Positions 41,581 through 50,374 of a stretch of 64,000 nt of DNA are shown in pieces (the first letter of the stretch is position 1; each line of letters starts with the position of its first letter). The stretch comes from JBEBSD01 sp040394475 (GTDB lineage Bacteria > Bacteroidota > Bacteroidia > Cytophagales > Spirosomataceae). Location: NCBI GenBank assembly GCA_040394475.1, contig JBEBSD010000020.1, positions 21,636-85,635 of the forward strand, read 5' to 3'. The position numbers and the translations under genes were made by a program. The notes under the pieces are model-generated. The model was given only the letters and a program-made list of their open reading frames with translations, did no database searches and had not been told where the DNA came from.

Positions 41581-43995
41581 CTAATAAATGGCCGGAAAAG
41601 CCTGCGGATCTGCCTCACGCATCAACGAGTAGATTACCCCGAATACTTCGTCTACGTTAGGCTTAGAAAAATAATCCCCGTCGGAGCCATACGCCGGACG
41701 GTGGTCTTTGGCCGTAATGGTGCGGGGCGCCGAATCCAGCCACCGGTACCCGTTCTGCTTTTCCAGCACCTGCTGCATCATATAAGCGCTGGCGCTGCCG
41801 GGCACGTCTTCATCTGCAAATACCACGCGGTTGGTTTTTTTCAACGAGGCAACAATCCGCTCCTCCAGATCAAAAGGCAGCAATGTCTGCACGTCGATCA
41901 CCTCCGTATCGATGCCTGCTGCAGCCAGCAGCAGGGCAGCTTCAGTGACGATCCTGCACATCGACCCGTACGTAACCACCGTGACATCTTTTCCTTCCCG
42001 GAGTATTTCCGGCATTCCCAGCGGAACCGTGTACGTTCCCAGGTTGGCCGGAAGCACCTCTTTCTGACGATAGGCATTAAGCGGCTCTATCACCAGGGCG
42101 GGGTCATCGCCTTTAAAAAGTGTGTTGTAAAGACCGGCCGCCTGTGTGAAATTGCGGGGGACCACCACATGCATCCCTCTAAGGCTGCTCAACATGGTTC
42201 CTACCGGTGATCCTGAATGCCAGATCCCTTCCAGCCGATGTCCCCGTGTGCGTACAATCAGCGGCGCCTGCTGGCCTCCGGCAGTCCGGTACCGCAGAGA
42301 AGCCAGGTCGTCTGTCAGGGTTGCCAGTGTATAATAGGTATAATCAAAATACTGAATTTCAACCATTGGTCGTAAGCCTCTCATGGCCAATCCGATCCCC
42401 TGGCCGATAATCGAGGTTTCCCGGATCCCGGTATCCGTAATACGGATCTCTCCGTGCTTTTCCTGCAGTCCCGCAAAGCCTTGATTAACATCTCCGATCA
42501 GCCCGATATCCTCCCCCAGCGCCACCACCCGGGGATCGCGTGAAAACAGTGCGTCAAAATAATTCCGGATAATTTCCCGGCCATCCACTTTCGGGCTGCC
42601 CGGCTCGTAAACCGGCTTTATTTCCGGTACGCGCAGCGGGGAATGTTCGGAAGTGCTGTATAAAAACGTACTGAAGCGTTCTGCATTCTGCTCACCGGCT
42701 GTTTCCAGCCATTTTTTCAACGCCGGTTTGGAAGGCGGCTCTTCCTCCCGAAGGAGCCGCAGCGCTTTATGAGCCAATGTCATAAAATCACGGCGGATAG
42801 GAACTTGTACCTGCGTCAGCTCGTTGAGTAACGCCAGCAACTGTTTTCCCTGCCGGCTTTCTTCACTCAACTTGCGGATCAATGCCGTAATTTCCTCCTG
42901 ATCTTTCCGATAGTCCTCCCGGTAAGCGCTCCAGGCCGTATTCCGTGCCTCTCGGATGGTCTCTTTCGCTTCCTGTTCAATCGCGTCCAGTTCGTCTCCG
43001 GATGCAAAATTATTGTCGATAATCCAGTTTCTGAATTGCCGGTTGCAATCAAACTCGGCCTCCCATTCCAACCGTTCCCTTGACTTGTACCGTTCATGCG
43101 AACCGGAAGAAGAATGGCCTGTCGGCTGCGTCAGCTCTGTCACATGCACCAGCACAGGCACATGCTCTTCCCGGCAGATCGCCACCGCTTTTTGATACGT
43201 TTCCACCAATTCCGGATAATTCCAGCCCTTCACTTCAAATATCTCAATTCCGTTTTCGCGCCCGTTCCGCTGCAGCCCTTCCAGCGCCCTGGAGATGCTG
43301 CCCTTAGTGGTCTGATAGGAAACCGGCACCGAAATCCCGTAACCATCGTCCCAGACCGACATAAGCAGGGGTACCTGGAGCACTCCTGCAGCATTCATGG
43401 TTTCCCAGAACATGCCTTGAGAGGTGGATGCATCACCGATGGTTGCGAATACAATTTCGTTCCCGTTTCTCGAAAACCTGTTGAGGAAATCAAGCTCGCG
43501 GTTTTCGCGGTAAAGTTTGGAAGCGTAGGCCAGCCCGAGTGAGCGGGGGACTTGTCCGGCTGTCGGAGAGATATCACAAACAGAATTGAACAGTTCCGTC
43601 TGGTCGCGCCAGTTGCCCGCTTCATCCAGCCACCGCGTAGCGAAGTGGCCGTTCATGGAGCGGCCTCCGGTATGGGGCTCATAGGCAATATCGGTATGCG
43701 CATACAGTTGGGCAAACAACTGTTGCCAGGAGAGGTTCCCAATATAATATTCGATCGTCTGATCGCGGTAGTACCCTGATCTGAAATCTCCCTGCAGATA
43801 GCAACTGCCCAGCGCTATCTGCGCCAATTCCTTCCCATCTCCAAAGATCCCGAACTTGGCTCTTCCACCCATTACGTCCCTTCGGCCCAGCAAGGCTACC
43901 GCACGGCTTTCGGAAGCCACCCGGAAGTCATACAGGACTTTTTCGCGGAGAATTGTATGGTTTTCGGTCAGCGTTTCGTTTAAAAGCATAGACAA
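41581..43995 (-). CDS. Fused 2-oxoacid dehydrogenase E1, alpha and beta subunits
   Basis: An 804-residue fusion. The N-terminal 400 residues are the E1-alpha TPP-binding domain (FATIGDASTSQGMFWETMNAAGVLQ, quoted in part as GDASTSQG, and DDGYGISVP); the C-terminal half is E1-beta with ALGEDIGL and TDTGIRETSIIGQGIGLAMRG and the transketolase C-terminal domain. It decarboxylates a branched-chain or other 2-oxoacid and passes the acyl group to an E2. No E2 or E3 gene is in the window. Separate alpha and beta genes are more usual; such fusions are seen in Bacteroidota. Promoter at 44055-44062. Confidence 0.9.
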   Translation of the reverse strand: MSMLLNETLTENHTILREKVLYDFRVASESRAVALLGRRDVMGGRAKFGIFGDGKELAQIALGSCYLQGDFRSGYYRDQTIEYYIGNLSWQQLFAQLYAHTDIAYEPHTGGRSMNGHFATRWLDEAGNWRDQTELFNSVCDISPTAGQVPRSLGLAYASKLYRENRELDFLNRFSRNGNEIVFATIGDASTSQGMFWETMNAAGVLQVPLLMSVWDDGYGISVPVSYQTTKGSISRALEGLQRNGRENGIEIFEVKGWNYPELVETYQKAVAICREEHVPVLVHVTELTQPTGHSSSGSHERYKSRERLEWEAEFDCNRQFRNWIIDNNFASGDELDAIEQEAKETIREARNTAWSAYREDYRKDQEEITALIRKLSEESRQGKQLLALLNELTQVQVPIRRDFMTLAHKALRLLREEEPPSKPALKKWLETAGEQNAERFSTFLYSTSEHSPLRVPEIKPVYEPGSPKVDGREIIRNYFDALFSRDPRVVALGEDIGLIGDVNQGFAGLQEKHGEIRITDTGIRETSIIGQGIGLAMRGLRPMVEIQYFDYTYYTLATLTDDLASLRYRTAGGQQAPLIVRTRGHRLEGIWHSGSPVGTMLSSLRGMHVVVPRNFTQAAGLYNTLFKGDDPALVIEPLNAYRQKEVLPANLGTYTVPLGMPEILREGKDVTVVTYGSMCRIVTEAALLLAAAGIDTEVIDVQTLLPFDLEERIVASLKKTNRVVFADEDVPGSASAYMMQQVLEKQNGYRWLDSAPRTITAKDHRPAYGSDGDYFSKPNVDEVFGVIYSLMREADPQAFPAIY

Positions 43996-44054
43996 TATAA
44001 GCGACGTAAAAGCAGAACATGCTGATTCAAATTACGACTAATATGACGAAATGT

Positions 44055-44062
44055 CAAAATTA
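44055..44062 (-). promoter_or_regulatory. -7 promoter element of the E1 gene
   Basis: The minus strand reads TAATTTTG, exact TAnnTTTG match, about 60 bp before the E1 start codon. It probably also drives the sugar transferase and aminotransferase genes downstream. Confidence 0.5.
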
Positions 44063-44134
44063 AATTAATTTTCCACCCCTTGCCTTCGATGAACATAAGC
44101 CCGTGAGACCTTTCTTATTTCCAAATAATTATTC

Positions 44135-44142
44135 TAAATTTG
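44135..44142 (+). promoter_or_regulatory. -7 promoter element of the DUF1573 gene
   Basis: TAAATTTG, exact TAnnTTTG match, 76 bp before the start codon. The leader would be about 70 nt and A+T-rich. Confidence 0.5.
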
Positions 44143-44218
44143 TCTTATCCGGGAATCAAAAATTCTCACGATTGTTATAACAAGCAATAAATGTGTAATC
44201 CAATAAATTTCTATTAAC

Positions 44219-44650
44219 ATGAAAAAATATTTTTTCATCCCCGTTTTTCTTCTGGCTATCGTCACTGTTGGGTTTAGTCAAAAGGGTATCATGAAGTTCA
44301 AAGAGGAGACCCATAATTTTGGCAAGATCGCACAGGGGAAACCGGTGACTAATGAGTTTATCTTTACCAATACCGGTACGGATCCCATTGTGATCACCAA
44401 TGTTTCCGCTTCCTGCGGGTGTACGACTCCCGATTACAGCAAGGCGCCGATTGCCCCTGGTAAAACCGGAAAAATCACAGCGACCTACAACGCGCAGGCG
44501 ATGGGTCCTTTTAATAAGTCGGTTACTGTCACCAGTAATGCGGAATCACCCACTATTACCCTGTACCTAAAGGGTGAAGTAGAAAAATCGCAGGCCACAA
44601 CCGCCGCCCCGGTCAACCGGGCCGCAACCAAGAAACCTGCTTCGAAATAA
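44219..44650 (+). CDS. DUF1573 domain protein, exported
   Basis: A 143-residue protein with a signal peptide (cleavage near GFSQ). The DUF1573 core is clear: FKEETHNFGKIAQGKPV, FIFTNTGTDPIVITNVSASCGCTTPDY and YNAQAMGPFNKSVTVTSNA. This is an Ig-like (ASPM-SPD-2-Hydin type) fold common in Bacteroidota; role unknown, probably periplasmic. It has its own promoter and a strong terminator, so it is monocistronic. The C-terminus is a short Ala/Lys/Thr tail. Confidence 0.92.
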   Translation: MKKYFFIPVFLLAIVTVGFSQKGIMKFKEETHNFGKIAQGKPVTNEFIFTNTGTDPIVITNVSASCGCTTPDYSKAPIAPGKTGKITATYNAQAMGPFNKSVTVTSNAESPTITLYLKGEVEKSQATTAAPVNRAATKKPASK

Positions 44651-44670
44651 ACAGTACCGGTTTCAAACAA

Positions 44671-44716
44671 AAAACCAGTCCCTTTTTCGAGCTGAACGGA
44701 AAGGACTGGTTTTTTT
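44671..44716 (+). terminator. Rho-independent terminator after the DUF1573 gene
   Basis: An 11-bp perfect stem AAAACCAGTCC / GGACTGGTTTT with a 21-bp loop and a following T run; 20 bp after the stop codon. The A/T ends could also serve in the opposite direction. Confidence 0.85.
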
Positions 44717-44823
44717 AGGCCACACGTAACCCTCCCTGGCATCGGAAAACGGTTCCTTTCCGCGCGTCGCCGGTAAAAATACCGGAGAAACGGGTTTCAT
44801 TAGCGGTCAATGCCGTTTCTGCT

Positions 44824-44831
44824 TACCTTTG
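44824..44831 (+). promoter_or_regulatory. -7 promoter element of hemE, close to the start codon
   Basis: TACCTTTG, exact TAnnTTTG match, ends 4 bp before the ATG (CAGC between), just as at mazG; the transcript is probably leaderless. Confidence 0.55.
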
Positions 44832-44835
44832 CAGC

Positions 44836-45903
44836 ATGAAACTGAAAAACGACTTGCTCCTGCGGGCTGCGCGGGGAGAAAAAACGGAAAGAGCCCCGGT
44901 GTGGATGATGCGTCAGGCCGGCAGGATCCTGGCCGAATACCGGGCTGTACGGGAAAAAGCCGGAAACTTTATCAACCTGGTCAGTACGCCGGAACTGGCG
45001 GCAGAAGTAACCCTTCAGCCTGTCGATCTGCTGGGGGTGGATGCTGCCATTCTGTTTTCCGATATCCTGGTTATTCCCGAGGCAATGGGGCTGCCTTACG
45101 AAATGATTGAGCTGCGGGGACCGCATTTCCCCCGTACTGTCCGGACCATGGCTGATCTGAAGACCCTTCGGGTGGCCGACCCGGCCGCCGATTTGCCGTA
45201 CGTTCCGGAAGCGATTACCCTTATCAAAAAAGCGCTGAACGGCCGGGTTCCGCTCATCGGGTTTGCAGGAGCGCCCTTTACGATTTTTTGTTACATGACA
45301 GAAGGTCAGGGGTCCAAAACCTTTTCCATCGCTAAAAAGCTTCTGTATACCGATCCGGTGTTTTCCCATACACTGCTTCAAAAAATAACCGATAGCACCA
45401 TCGCCTATCTCAAAGCGCAGGTCCGGGCAGGGGCAGACCTGGTCCAGTTATTTGATTCCTGGGCGGGAATTCTCTCCCCCCGGCAGTATGCCGACTTCTC
45501 GCTCCCGTATCTTAAACAGATTTGTGATGCCATCGAAGAGGTGCCGGTTACTGTTTTTGCGAAAGGCGCTTATTTTGCCCGAAAAGCCATTGGTGAATTA
45601 AACTGCTCGGTGGTGGGGCTTGACTGGAACATGGATATTGCGGAATCCCGTCAGCTGATCCCGCATAAAACACTGCAGGGAAATCTGGACCCTTGTGTAT
45701 TGTACGCATCCTTTGACGAGATACGGCGCCACACCCGGGAAATGATCCGCTCCTTCGGAACCCACGCTTACATTGCCAACCTGGGCCATGGCGTTTATCC
45801 CGACACACATCCCGATAAAGTCAGGTGTTTTATCGAAACGGTAAAAGAATACAGCAGCCGCGATAGCGTTTTGCCTCCGCCTGTTAATCATCCGGTCCTG
45901 TAA
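44836..45903 (+). CDS. hemE: Uroporphyrinogen decarboxylase
   Basis: A 355-residue TIM-barrel enzyme. [11 protein letters not shown] at residue 20 is the family signature holding active-site Arg residues, [14 protein letters not shown] includes the catalytic Asp, and FDSWAG and [13 protein letters not shown] are further conserved blocks. It decarboxylates uroporphyrinogen III to coproporphyrinogen III in haem synthesis. It stands alone, without other hem genes near. Confidence 0.96.
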   Translation: MKLKNDLLLRAARGEKTERAPVWMMRQAGRILAEYRAVREKAGNFINLVSTPELAAEVTLQPVDLLGVDAAILFSDILVIPEAMGLPYEMIELRGPHFPRTVRTMADLKTLRVADPAADLPYVPEAITLIKKALNGRVPLIGFAGAPFTIFCYMTEGQGSKTFSIAKKLLYTDPVFSHTLLQKITDSTIAYLKAQVRAGADLVQLFDSWAGILSPRQYADFSLPYLKQICDAIEEVPVTVFAKGAYFARKAIGELNCSVVGLDWNMDIAESRQLIPHKTLQGNLDPCVLYASFDEIRRHTREMIRSFGTHAYIANLGHGVYPDTHPDKVRCFIETVKEYSSRDSVLPPPVNHPVL

Positions 45904-45924
45904 AATCGACGACTGCTATACCCG

Positions 45925-45982
45925 CCGGCTCCAGAAACCTGTGTACTTCCTGCACGATGGTTTCAGGAGCCGGCCATTTTTT
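45925..45982 (+). terminator. Terminator-like hairpin after hemE
   Basis: A 15-bp stem (45925-45939 with 45959-45973, one mismatch) is followed by CCATTTTTT. It lies 22 bp after the hemE stop codon and just beyond the convergent desaturase stop. Confidence 0.65.
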
Positions 45983-46024
45983 GGAAGAGCGGCTACCCCC
46001 CGTCTGATGGCAGGTTCTGAACTG

Positions 46025-47002
46025 TTACCGGATCCAGCTGAACTGATAGTTCAGCTCGGGGATCCGGGTCCGTTCGGCGATACGGCGAAGCCTGGCCGGC
46101 AAAGCCATCAGGTAATCCCGGCCCTTTTCCGCCGCATCGTTCAGTCCCGTTATTTTTTCGATGTCCCAATCCTTGAGCAGATCTTCCAGGATCTCTATGT
46201 AATCGATGGTGGTATATACCCCCAGGCGCTGAGCCGCATCTGAAAAATGAGAAAATGTTTGCCCTATGTTGACTCCCGTTTCCCGGAGAAAATGCGCCGG
46301 CATTACGATTTTTTTACGCATCATATCTTCCAGCGCCAGCATCATTTCAGAAGCATCTACCTCCAGGATTCGGGAAACGAAGTTTTTATACGCTTTGGCA
46401 TGCCGCATTTCGTCGGATGCGATCACGCCGCATATTTTGGAAAGATGGGGATTTCCATGTTTTTTGGCAATCGTCGCCGTCCGGCGGTGGGAGACATTCG
46501 TGGCCAGCTCCTGAAAGGATGTGTAGATAAAATTCCGGTAAGGATCCCGGCCTGTTCCAATGTCAAAACCATCCTGGATCAAATACTGCGTCGACACTTC
46601 CATGGCATGCATATTTACCCTTCCCGACAGGTACAGGTATTTATTCAGCAGATCGCCATGCCGGTTTTCCTCTGCAGTCCAGGAGCGTACCCATTTCGCC
46701 CATCCGTTAGGTGTTCCCTGCTGTTCTATTCCCACGACGTCCATCAGCCAGGATTCATAGGTCGGGAGGGCTTCCTCCGTGATGGTATCTCCGATCAGCA
46801 CGGCGATATAATCATACGGGAGCTCATTGCAGCTTTCCTGCAACAATTTCACTTCCTTTTCGAAATTGTCCCGCGAAAAATCCGGCAGGAAATCAGACGG
46901 CTGCCAATACTCCTCTACCGGCTTTAAATAATCAACGATAATTTCATCCAGATTTTTACCGATGAAATTCATTACCTCCAATCTATGCGGTGACAGTTCC
47001 AT
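46025..47002 (-). CDS. Acyl-ACP (stearoyl-ACP type) desaturase
   Basis: A 325-residue soluble di-iron desaturase. EENRHGDLLNKYLYLSGRV and DEMRHAKAYK are the two E-x2-H iron-binding motifs, and RRTATIAKKHGN lies between them as in plant and bacterial acyl-ACP desaturases. The enzyme introduces a double bond into a fatty acid bound to acyl carrier protein. A near-consensus promoter (TTAATTTG on the minus strand, 47045-47052) precedes it. It is divergent from the acyltransferase gene. Confidence 0.92.
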   Translation of the reverse strand: MELSPHRLEVMNFIGKNLDEIIVDYLKPVEEYWQPSDFLPDFSRDNFEKEVKLLQESCNELPYDYIAVLIGDTITEEALPTYESWLMDVVGIEQQGTPNGWAKWVRSWTAEENRHGDLLNKYLYLSGRVNMHAMEVSTQYLIQDGFDIGTGRDPYRNFIYTSFQELATNVSHRRTATIAKKHGNPHLSKICGVIASDEMRHAKAYKNFVSRILEVDASEMMLALEDMMRKKIVMPAHFLRETGVNIGQTFSHFSDAAQRLGVYTTIDYIEILEDLLKDWDIEKITGLNDAAEKGRDYLMALPARLRRIAERTRIPELNYQFSWIR

Positions 47003-47186
47003 GTTCTTTTGTTGGTTTTCTCAATTAAGGCCCTGTATTGGTTGCAAATTAACGCATCCTTTCTGACATAACAGGTATCCCGCCGGACCTGATTTTCGTC
47101 AGTATTCCGATCGCTGTAAAGTTCGGTATAATGTAGGAAAGAAATGCAATATTTGTCCGGGTTAGTAACATATAGGGTATTTGCTG

Positions 47187-47194
47187 TATTTTTG
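47187..47194 (+). promoter_or_regulatory. -7 promoter element of the acyltransferase gene
   Basis: TATTTTTG, exact TAnnTTTG match, 20 bp before the ATG at 47215. Confidence 0.55.
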
Positions 47195-47214
47195 TGACAA
47201 ACTCCGCTCGATTC

Positions 47215-47970
47215 ATGAAACGCATACTGGATTACTTTTTAACCTGTATCTATCTGGTACACTTTGGCCTTACACTGGCCGTATTTCACGTTTATCAGCT
47301 GGCAGCCTTCAATCTGTTCGGAAAAAAGGCTCACAAAAAATCAGTAGACCATCTGAATTTTTCGCTCACGTACGGGCTTTTGCTGACCGGCGCGCGTATT
47401 CGTTTCAACCAGCAGGAAGCCTTGCCGGTTAACCGGCCCGTTATCTTTGTCGCCAACCACCAAAGTACCTTTGACATTCCCGGTATAATCTGGTTCCTGC
47501 GAAAGCACACCCCTATTTTTGTTTCCAAAATCGAACTGGCCAGAGGGATTCCGAGTATCTCGTACAACCTTCGGAAAAGCGGGGCCGCACTGATCAACCG
47601 CAAAGACAGCAAACAGGCTATTATGGAAATCGCCCGGTTGGGGAAATATATCCAGGAGAACAATTTTTCTGCCGTCATTTTTCCCGAAGGGACCCGCACT
47701 CAGTCCGGCGTGATGAAACCATTTGCAGTAGGCGGGCTGGCCACTCTCCTTAAACGGGCGCCGGGGGCGCTCATTGTACCGGTTGCCGTGCAGGGAACCG
47801 GCAGACTTAATCCTACCCGCGGAATTTTTCCCCTGACCGCCTTTACCCGTATTTCCTGGACCAGCCTCAAAAGCATTGAGCCGGGCGGCCTTAGCCCGGA
47901 AGAAATCACCATTATCGCCCGGCAGGCCATCCAGGACTTGCTGAATCTTGAGCAAAAAGTACCCTCCTGA
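47215..47970 (+). CDS. plsC: 1-acyl-sn-glycerol-3-phosphate acyltransferase (PlsC family)
   Basis: A 251-residue enzyme. The N-terminal hydrophobic segment (LDYFLTCIYLVHFGLTLAVF, quoted as the likely membrane anchor) precedes NHQSTFD, the HX4D catalytic motif, and FPEGTRTQSG, the acceptor-binding motif. It acylates lysophosphatidate to phosphatidate at the inner membrane. A GTG start seven codons upstream overlaps the -7 box and is rejected. The divergent desaturase gene is functionally related (fatty acid and phospholipid synthesis). Confidence 0.93.
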   Translation: MKRILDYFLTCIYLVHFGLTLAVFHVYQLAAFNLFGKKAHKKSVDHLNFSLTYGLLLTGARIRFNQQEALPVNRPVIFVANHQSTFDIPGIIWFLRKHTPIFVSKIELARGIPSISYNLRKSGAALINRKDSKQAIMEIARLGKYIQENNFSAVIFPEGTRTQSGVMKPFAVGGLATLLKRAPGALIVPVAVQGTGRLNPTRGIFPLTAFTRISWTSLKSIEPGGLSPEEITIIARQAIQDLLNLEQKVPS

Positions 47971-48092
47971 AGGGCTTTCCAGCGAGGTTATCTTCCCGCC
48001 CTTTTCTGATTAACAAATGTTAACATGCATGGTTTTAAACTTTTGCCGGTTTTGAATTTCTAAGATTCGAAACCGATAAAAGTCTATTAGCC

Positions 48093-48476
48093 ATGAAGAA
48101 GATACTTTTAATCGCAGCCCTGGTACTCACGGCCTCATTAGCCGTCGATGCACAGCGCCACGACCCTCGTTATGACAGTGGCCGGTACGAGGTCCGTGCA
48201 CGCCCTGAGCGTGTAATCAACGAATTACAACGCGATATCAAACAGCAATTGCAGATGGGTGCCCGGCGGAATCTGCTATCGCCCAGAGAAGCGAAACGCT
48301 TCCTGAAAGAATATGACAAGATTGCCGCTAAAGAAAAACGTTATGCGCGCCGGAGCCGGATGACGCCGCGGGAGTCTCGGGAAATTATCCGCGAATTAGA
48401 AAATTTACAACACCGTGTCCGGCTTGAAACCCGCGAACACTCCCGCAAACACCGCAGCAACTGGGCCCGGTACTGA
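48093..48476 (+). CDS. Small basic exported protein, function unknown
   Basis: A 127-residue protein with a signal peptide (cleavage after VDAQ) and a very Arg-rich mature part (HDPRYDSGRYEVRARPERV, RRNLLSPREAKRFLKEYDKI, RRSRMTPRESREII), probably all helical. Two similar halves around PREAKRFL and PRESREII suggest a repeat. No family recognised. A terminator follows. Confidence 0.75.
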   Translation: MKKILLIAALVLTASLAVDAQRHDPRYDSGRYEVRARPERVINELQRDIKQQLQMGARRNLLSPREAKRFLKEYDKIAAKEKRYARRSRMTPRESREIIRELENLQHRVRLETREHSRKHRSNWARY

Positions 48477-48513
48477 AGATCTTAATATAGTTAGTTGAAG
48501 GTTTATGTAGTTC

Positions 48514-48548
48514 AAAAAGCGATTTGCTTCCTGGCGAATCGCTTTTTT
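48514..48548 (+). terminator. Rho-independent terminator
   Basis: An 11-bp stem AAAAAGCGATT / AATCGCTTTTT with loop TGCTTCCTGGCG, ending in a T run; 37 bp after the stop codon of the small basic protein. Confidence 0.88.
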
Positions 48549-48627
48549 ATGGATGGGGGATACTGAGCGTTCAATGGATGAAGCTTATCGCCGGCAGACA
48601 CGTCACTGCGCTGACGTGGTGAAAAAT

Positions 48628-48902
48628 GGAACACGGAGAGCACAGAGGAAAAACACGGAGGTGCACGGAGAAAAATAGTTAAGACGCACTGACAGGCCCG
48701 TGGTACGGAAGGCCCGTTCTTACGCAGATACGGCGACAAAAGGAACACGGAGAGCACAGAGGAAAAACACGGAGGCGCACGGAGAAAAATAGTTAAGACG
48801 CGCTGACAGGCCCGGGGTACGGAAGGCGCGTTCTTACGCAGATACGGCGAAAAAGGAACACGGAGGGCACAGAGGAAAAACACAGAGGTGCACGGAGAAA
48901 AA
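48628..48902 (+). repeat. 113-114 bp tandem repeat, about 2.4 copies
   Basis: Copies start at 48628, 48742 and 48855, the last being cut after 48 bp. Each begins with GGAACACGGAG(A/G)GCACAG and holds several internal (A)CACGG/AGAG words; copies differ by a few substitutions and one base of length. With the terminator it fills the 438-bp gap up to the GNAT gene. Confidence 0.92.
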
Positions 48903-48915
48903 ATATGATCCTGAT

Positions 48916-49359
48916 TTACTCCCAATGTTTGGTTAGCTTGAAATGGTTGTTGCTGAAGCCTTCCCGCTCGTAAAAACGATGTGCCCCTGTCCTCCTTTTA
49001 CTGGATGAGACCTCCACCAGTAAGGCGCCCCGGCTCCGGGCAAACTGAAGTAAATTTTGAAGCAATTCCTGCCCTATCCCTTGCGAACGGTATTCGGGAA
49101 CGACATACAATTCCTGGATTTCGGCCACCAACCCGGCATGATGAAGCACTGGCTGAACCACACAGGAACCCATCCCGACGGGTTGTCCTCCCATTTCGGC
49201 AATCCGGTAGCATACCGGTTCCTTTTCAAGATTTGCCAGAAAAACAGGAGTAAAAGCTTCCCGGATCAAAGCCGTGTCCTCCAGGTCACAGATAAAACGG
49301 TACAAACACGCTTCATCTTCCCGAGTTGCAGGCCTGATTCTGAATTTCTCAGCGTCCAT
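48916..49359 (-). CDS. GNAT-family N-acetyltransferase
   Basis: A 147-residue acetyltransferase. IRPATREDEACLYRFI at the N-terminus, AEIQELYVVPEYRSQGIGQELL with the acetyl-CoA-binding Q/RxxGxG/A motif, and RTGAHRFYEREGF at the end are typical. The acceptor is unknown. It lies 10 bp after the CtlX-like gene and so is probably co-transcribed; with two guanidino/ureido hydrolases upstream, an amino-acid or amine acceptor is plausible but not shown. Confidence 0.88.
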   Translation of the reverse strand: MDAEKFRIRPATREDEACLYRFICDLEDTALIREAFTPVFLANLEKEPVCYRIAEMGGQPVGMGSCVVQPVLHHAGLVAEIQELYVVPEYRSQGIGQELLQNLLQFARSRGALLVEVSSSKRRTGAHRFYEREGFSNNHFKLTKHWE

Positions 49360-49369
49360 ACCGGCAGCG

Positions 49370-50314
49370 CTATTTCAGCGGTAAATGTATCTCGGTCATC
49401 ATACAGCGGGCCGAACCGCCCCCGTTGGCTTCGATCACCGGTAAATCAACCGGCAGCATCCGGACAAAATCCTCCAACAACGACCGTTGAGAAGCCGTAA
49501 GTGAGTCATAGGCGGCAGTAGACATCACCAGCAGCTTCTGATCTTCACGGTTGCGCACCATCAGCATGTTGCCGGCAAAGGCTTCCATCTGCTCCAGGGT
49601 GATTTCGACAATCACCTTATGCGTTTCCTCCAATACACTTCTTAACAGATACCGCTCGTCGGGATCGGTCACCGCTTCCAGGCACACGACGGCAAATATA
49701 TCACCGATACATAACATAACATTGGTATGATAAACCAGCCGGTTATGCCTGTCAAATGCGGTAAAGAGCACCAATTCATAGCCCATTGCTTCCGCAAACG
49801 CCTGTAACGGCTCCCGGTGCGTCCGGGGAGAAAGTGCGGCAAATGCAATTTTGTACCGGCGGTCCAATACCATACTACCGGTTCCTTCCAGGAATTTTCC
49901 GTCTTTTTCGAAGTATGACAAGTCAATAACTTCCTCGATTTTAAACGTTTCTTCCAGTTGCTTCAGAATATCCCTGCGCCGCTCCAACCGACGGTTTTCC
50001 GCCAGCATCGGGTACAGTACTACCTTGCCGCTCTGGTGATAGGAAACCCAGTTGTTGGAAAATACGGCATCCGGCGTATACGGGCGTTCTGTATCCTCCA
50101 CCACCAGCACCTCCACTCCGGCGGCCACCAGGTGACGCACCATTTCATCAAACTCTTCCAGCGCCGCCTGTGCAGTATCTTCTGTGCCGGTCAGCCGCTG
50201 GAAGGCATTGCTTCCGGCGGTTTGTTCATTAAAAGCAAAAGCCGCCGGCCGGATCATCAGGATCCGGGAAGTAGACTGGGGTTGTACCGTTGTGGAGGTT
50301 CGAATCGTACGCAT
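49370..50314 (-). CDS. ctlX: Citrulline/arginine hydrolase of the amidinotransferase superfamily (CtlX-like)
   Basis: A 314-residue guanidino-group-modifying enzyme. MIRPAAFAFNEQTAGSNAFQ (near the N-terminus, 20 residues), NNWVSYHQSG, LVYHTNVMLCIGD with the catalytic His, and EANGGGSARCMMTEIHLP with the catalytic Cys match the CtlX family, which hydrolyses citrulline to ornithine. It lies 60 bp after the arginine deiminase-like gene and has its own -7 box. Together they could convert arginine to citrulline to ornithine, an inference from adjacency. Confidence 0.85.
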   Translation of the reverse strand: MRTIRTSTTVQPQSTSRILMIRPAAFAFNEQTAGSNAFQRLTGTEDTAQAALEEFDEMVRHLVAAGVEVLVVEDTERPYTPDAVFSNNWVSYHQSGKVVLYPMLAENRRLERRRDILKQLEETFKIEEVIDLSYFEKDGKFLEGTGSMVLDRRYKIAFAALSPRTHREPLQAFAEAMGYELVLFTAFDRHNRLVYHTNVMLCIGDIFAVVCLEAVTDPDERYLLRSVLEETHKVIVEITLEQMEAFAGNMLMVRNREDQKLLVMSTAAYDSLTASQRSLLEDFVRMLPVDLPVIEANGGGSARCMMTEIHLPLK

Positions 50315-50345
50315 AGGCCGCTTTGCTTAGGAAATCCATTATTTA

Positions 50346-50353
50346 CAAAAATA
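50346..50353 (-). promoter_or_regulatory. -7 promoter element of ctlX
   Basis: The minus strand reads TATTTTTG, exact TAnnTTTG match, 31 bp before the ctlX start codon and inside the gap to the upstream gene. Confidence 0.55.
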
Positions 50354-50374
50354 AGAAAAAATGGTAATTTCGTA

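Noticed and set aside
45904..46024. In-frame extension of about 45 codons after the desaturase stop, with a protein-like run.
   Set aside because: It has no start codon in that frame and coincides with the hairpin behind hemE, whose two arms create the similar residue groups. Checking desaturase relatives for such a tail would settle it.
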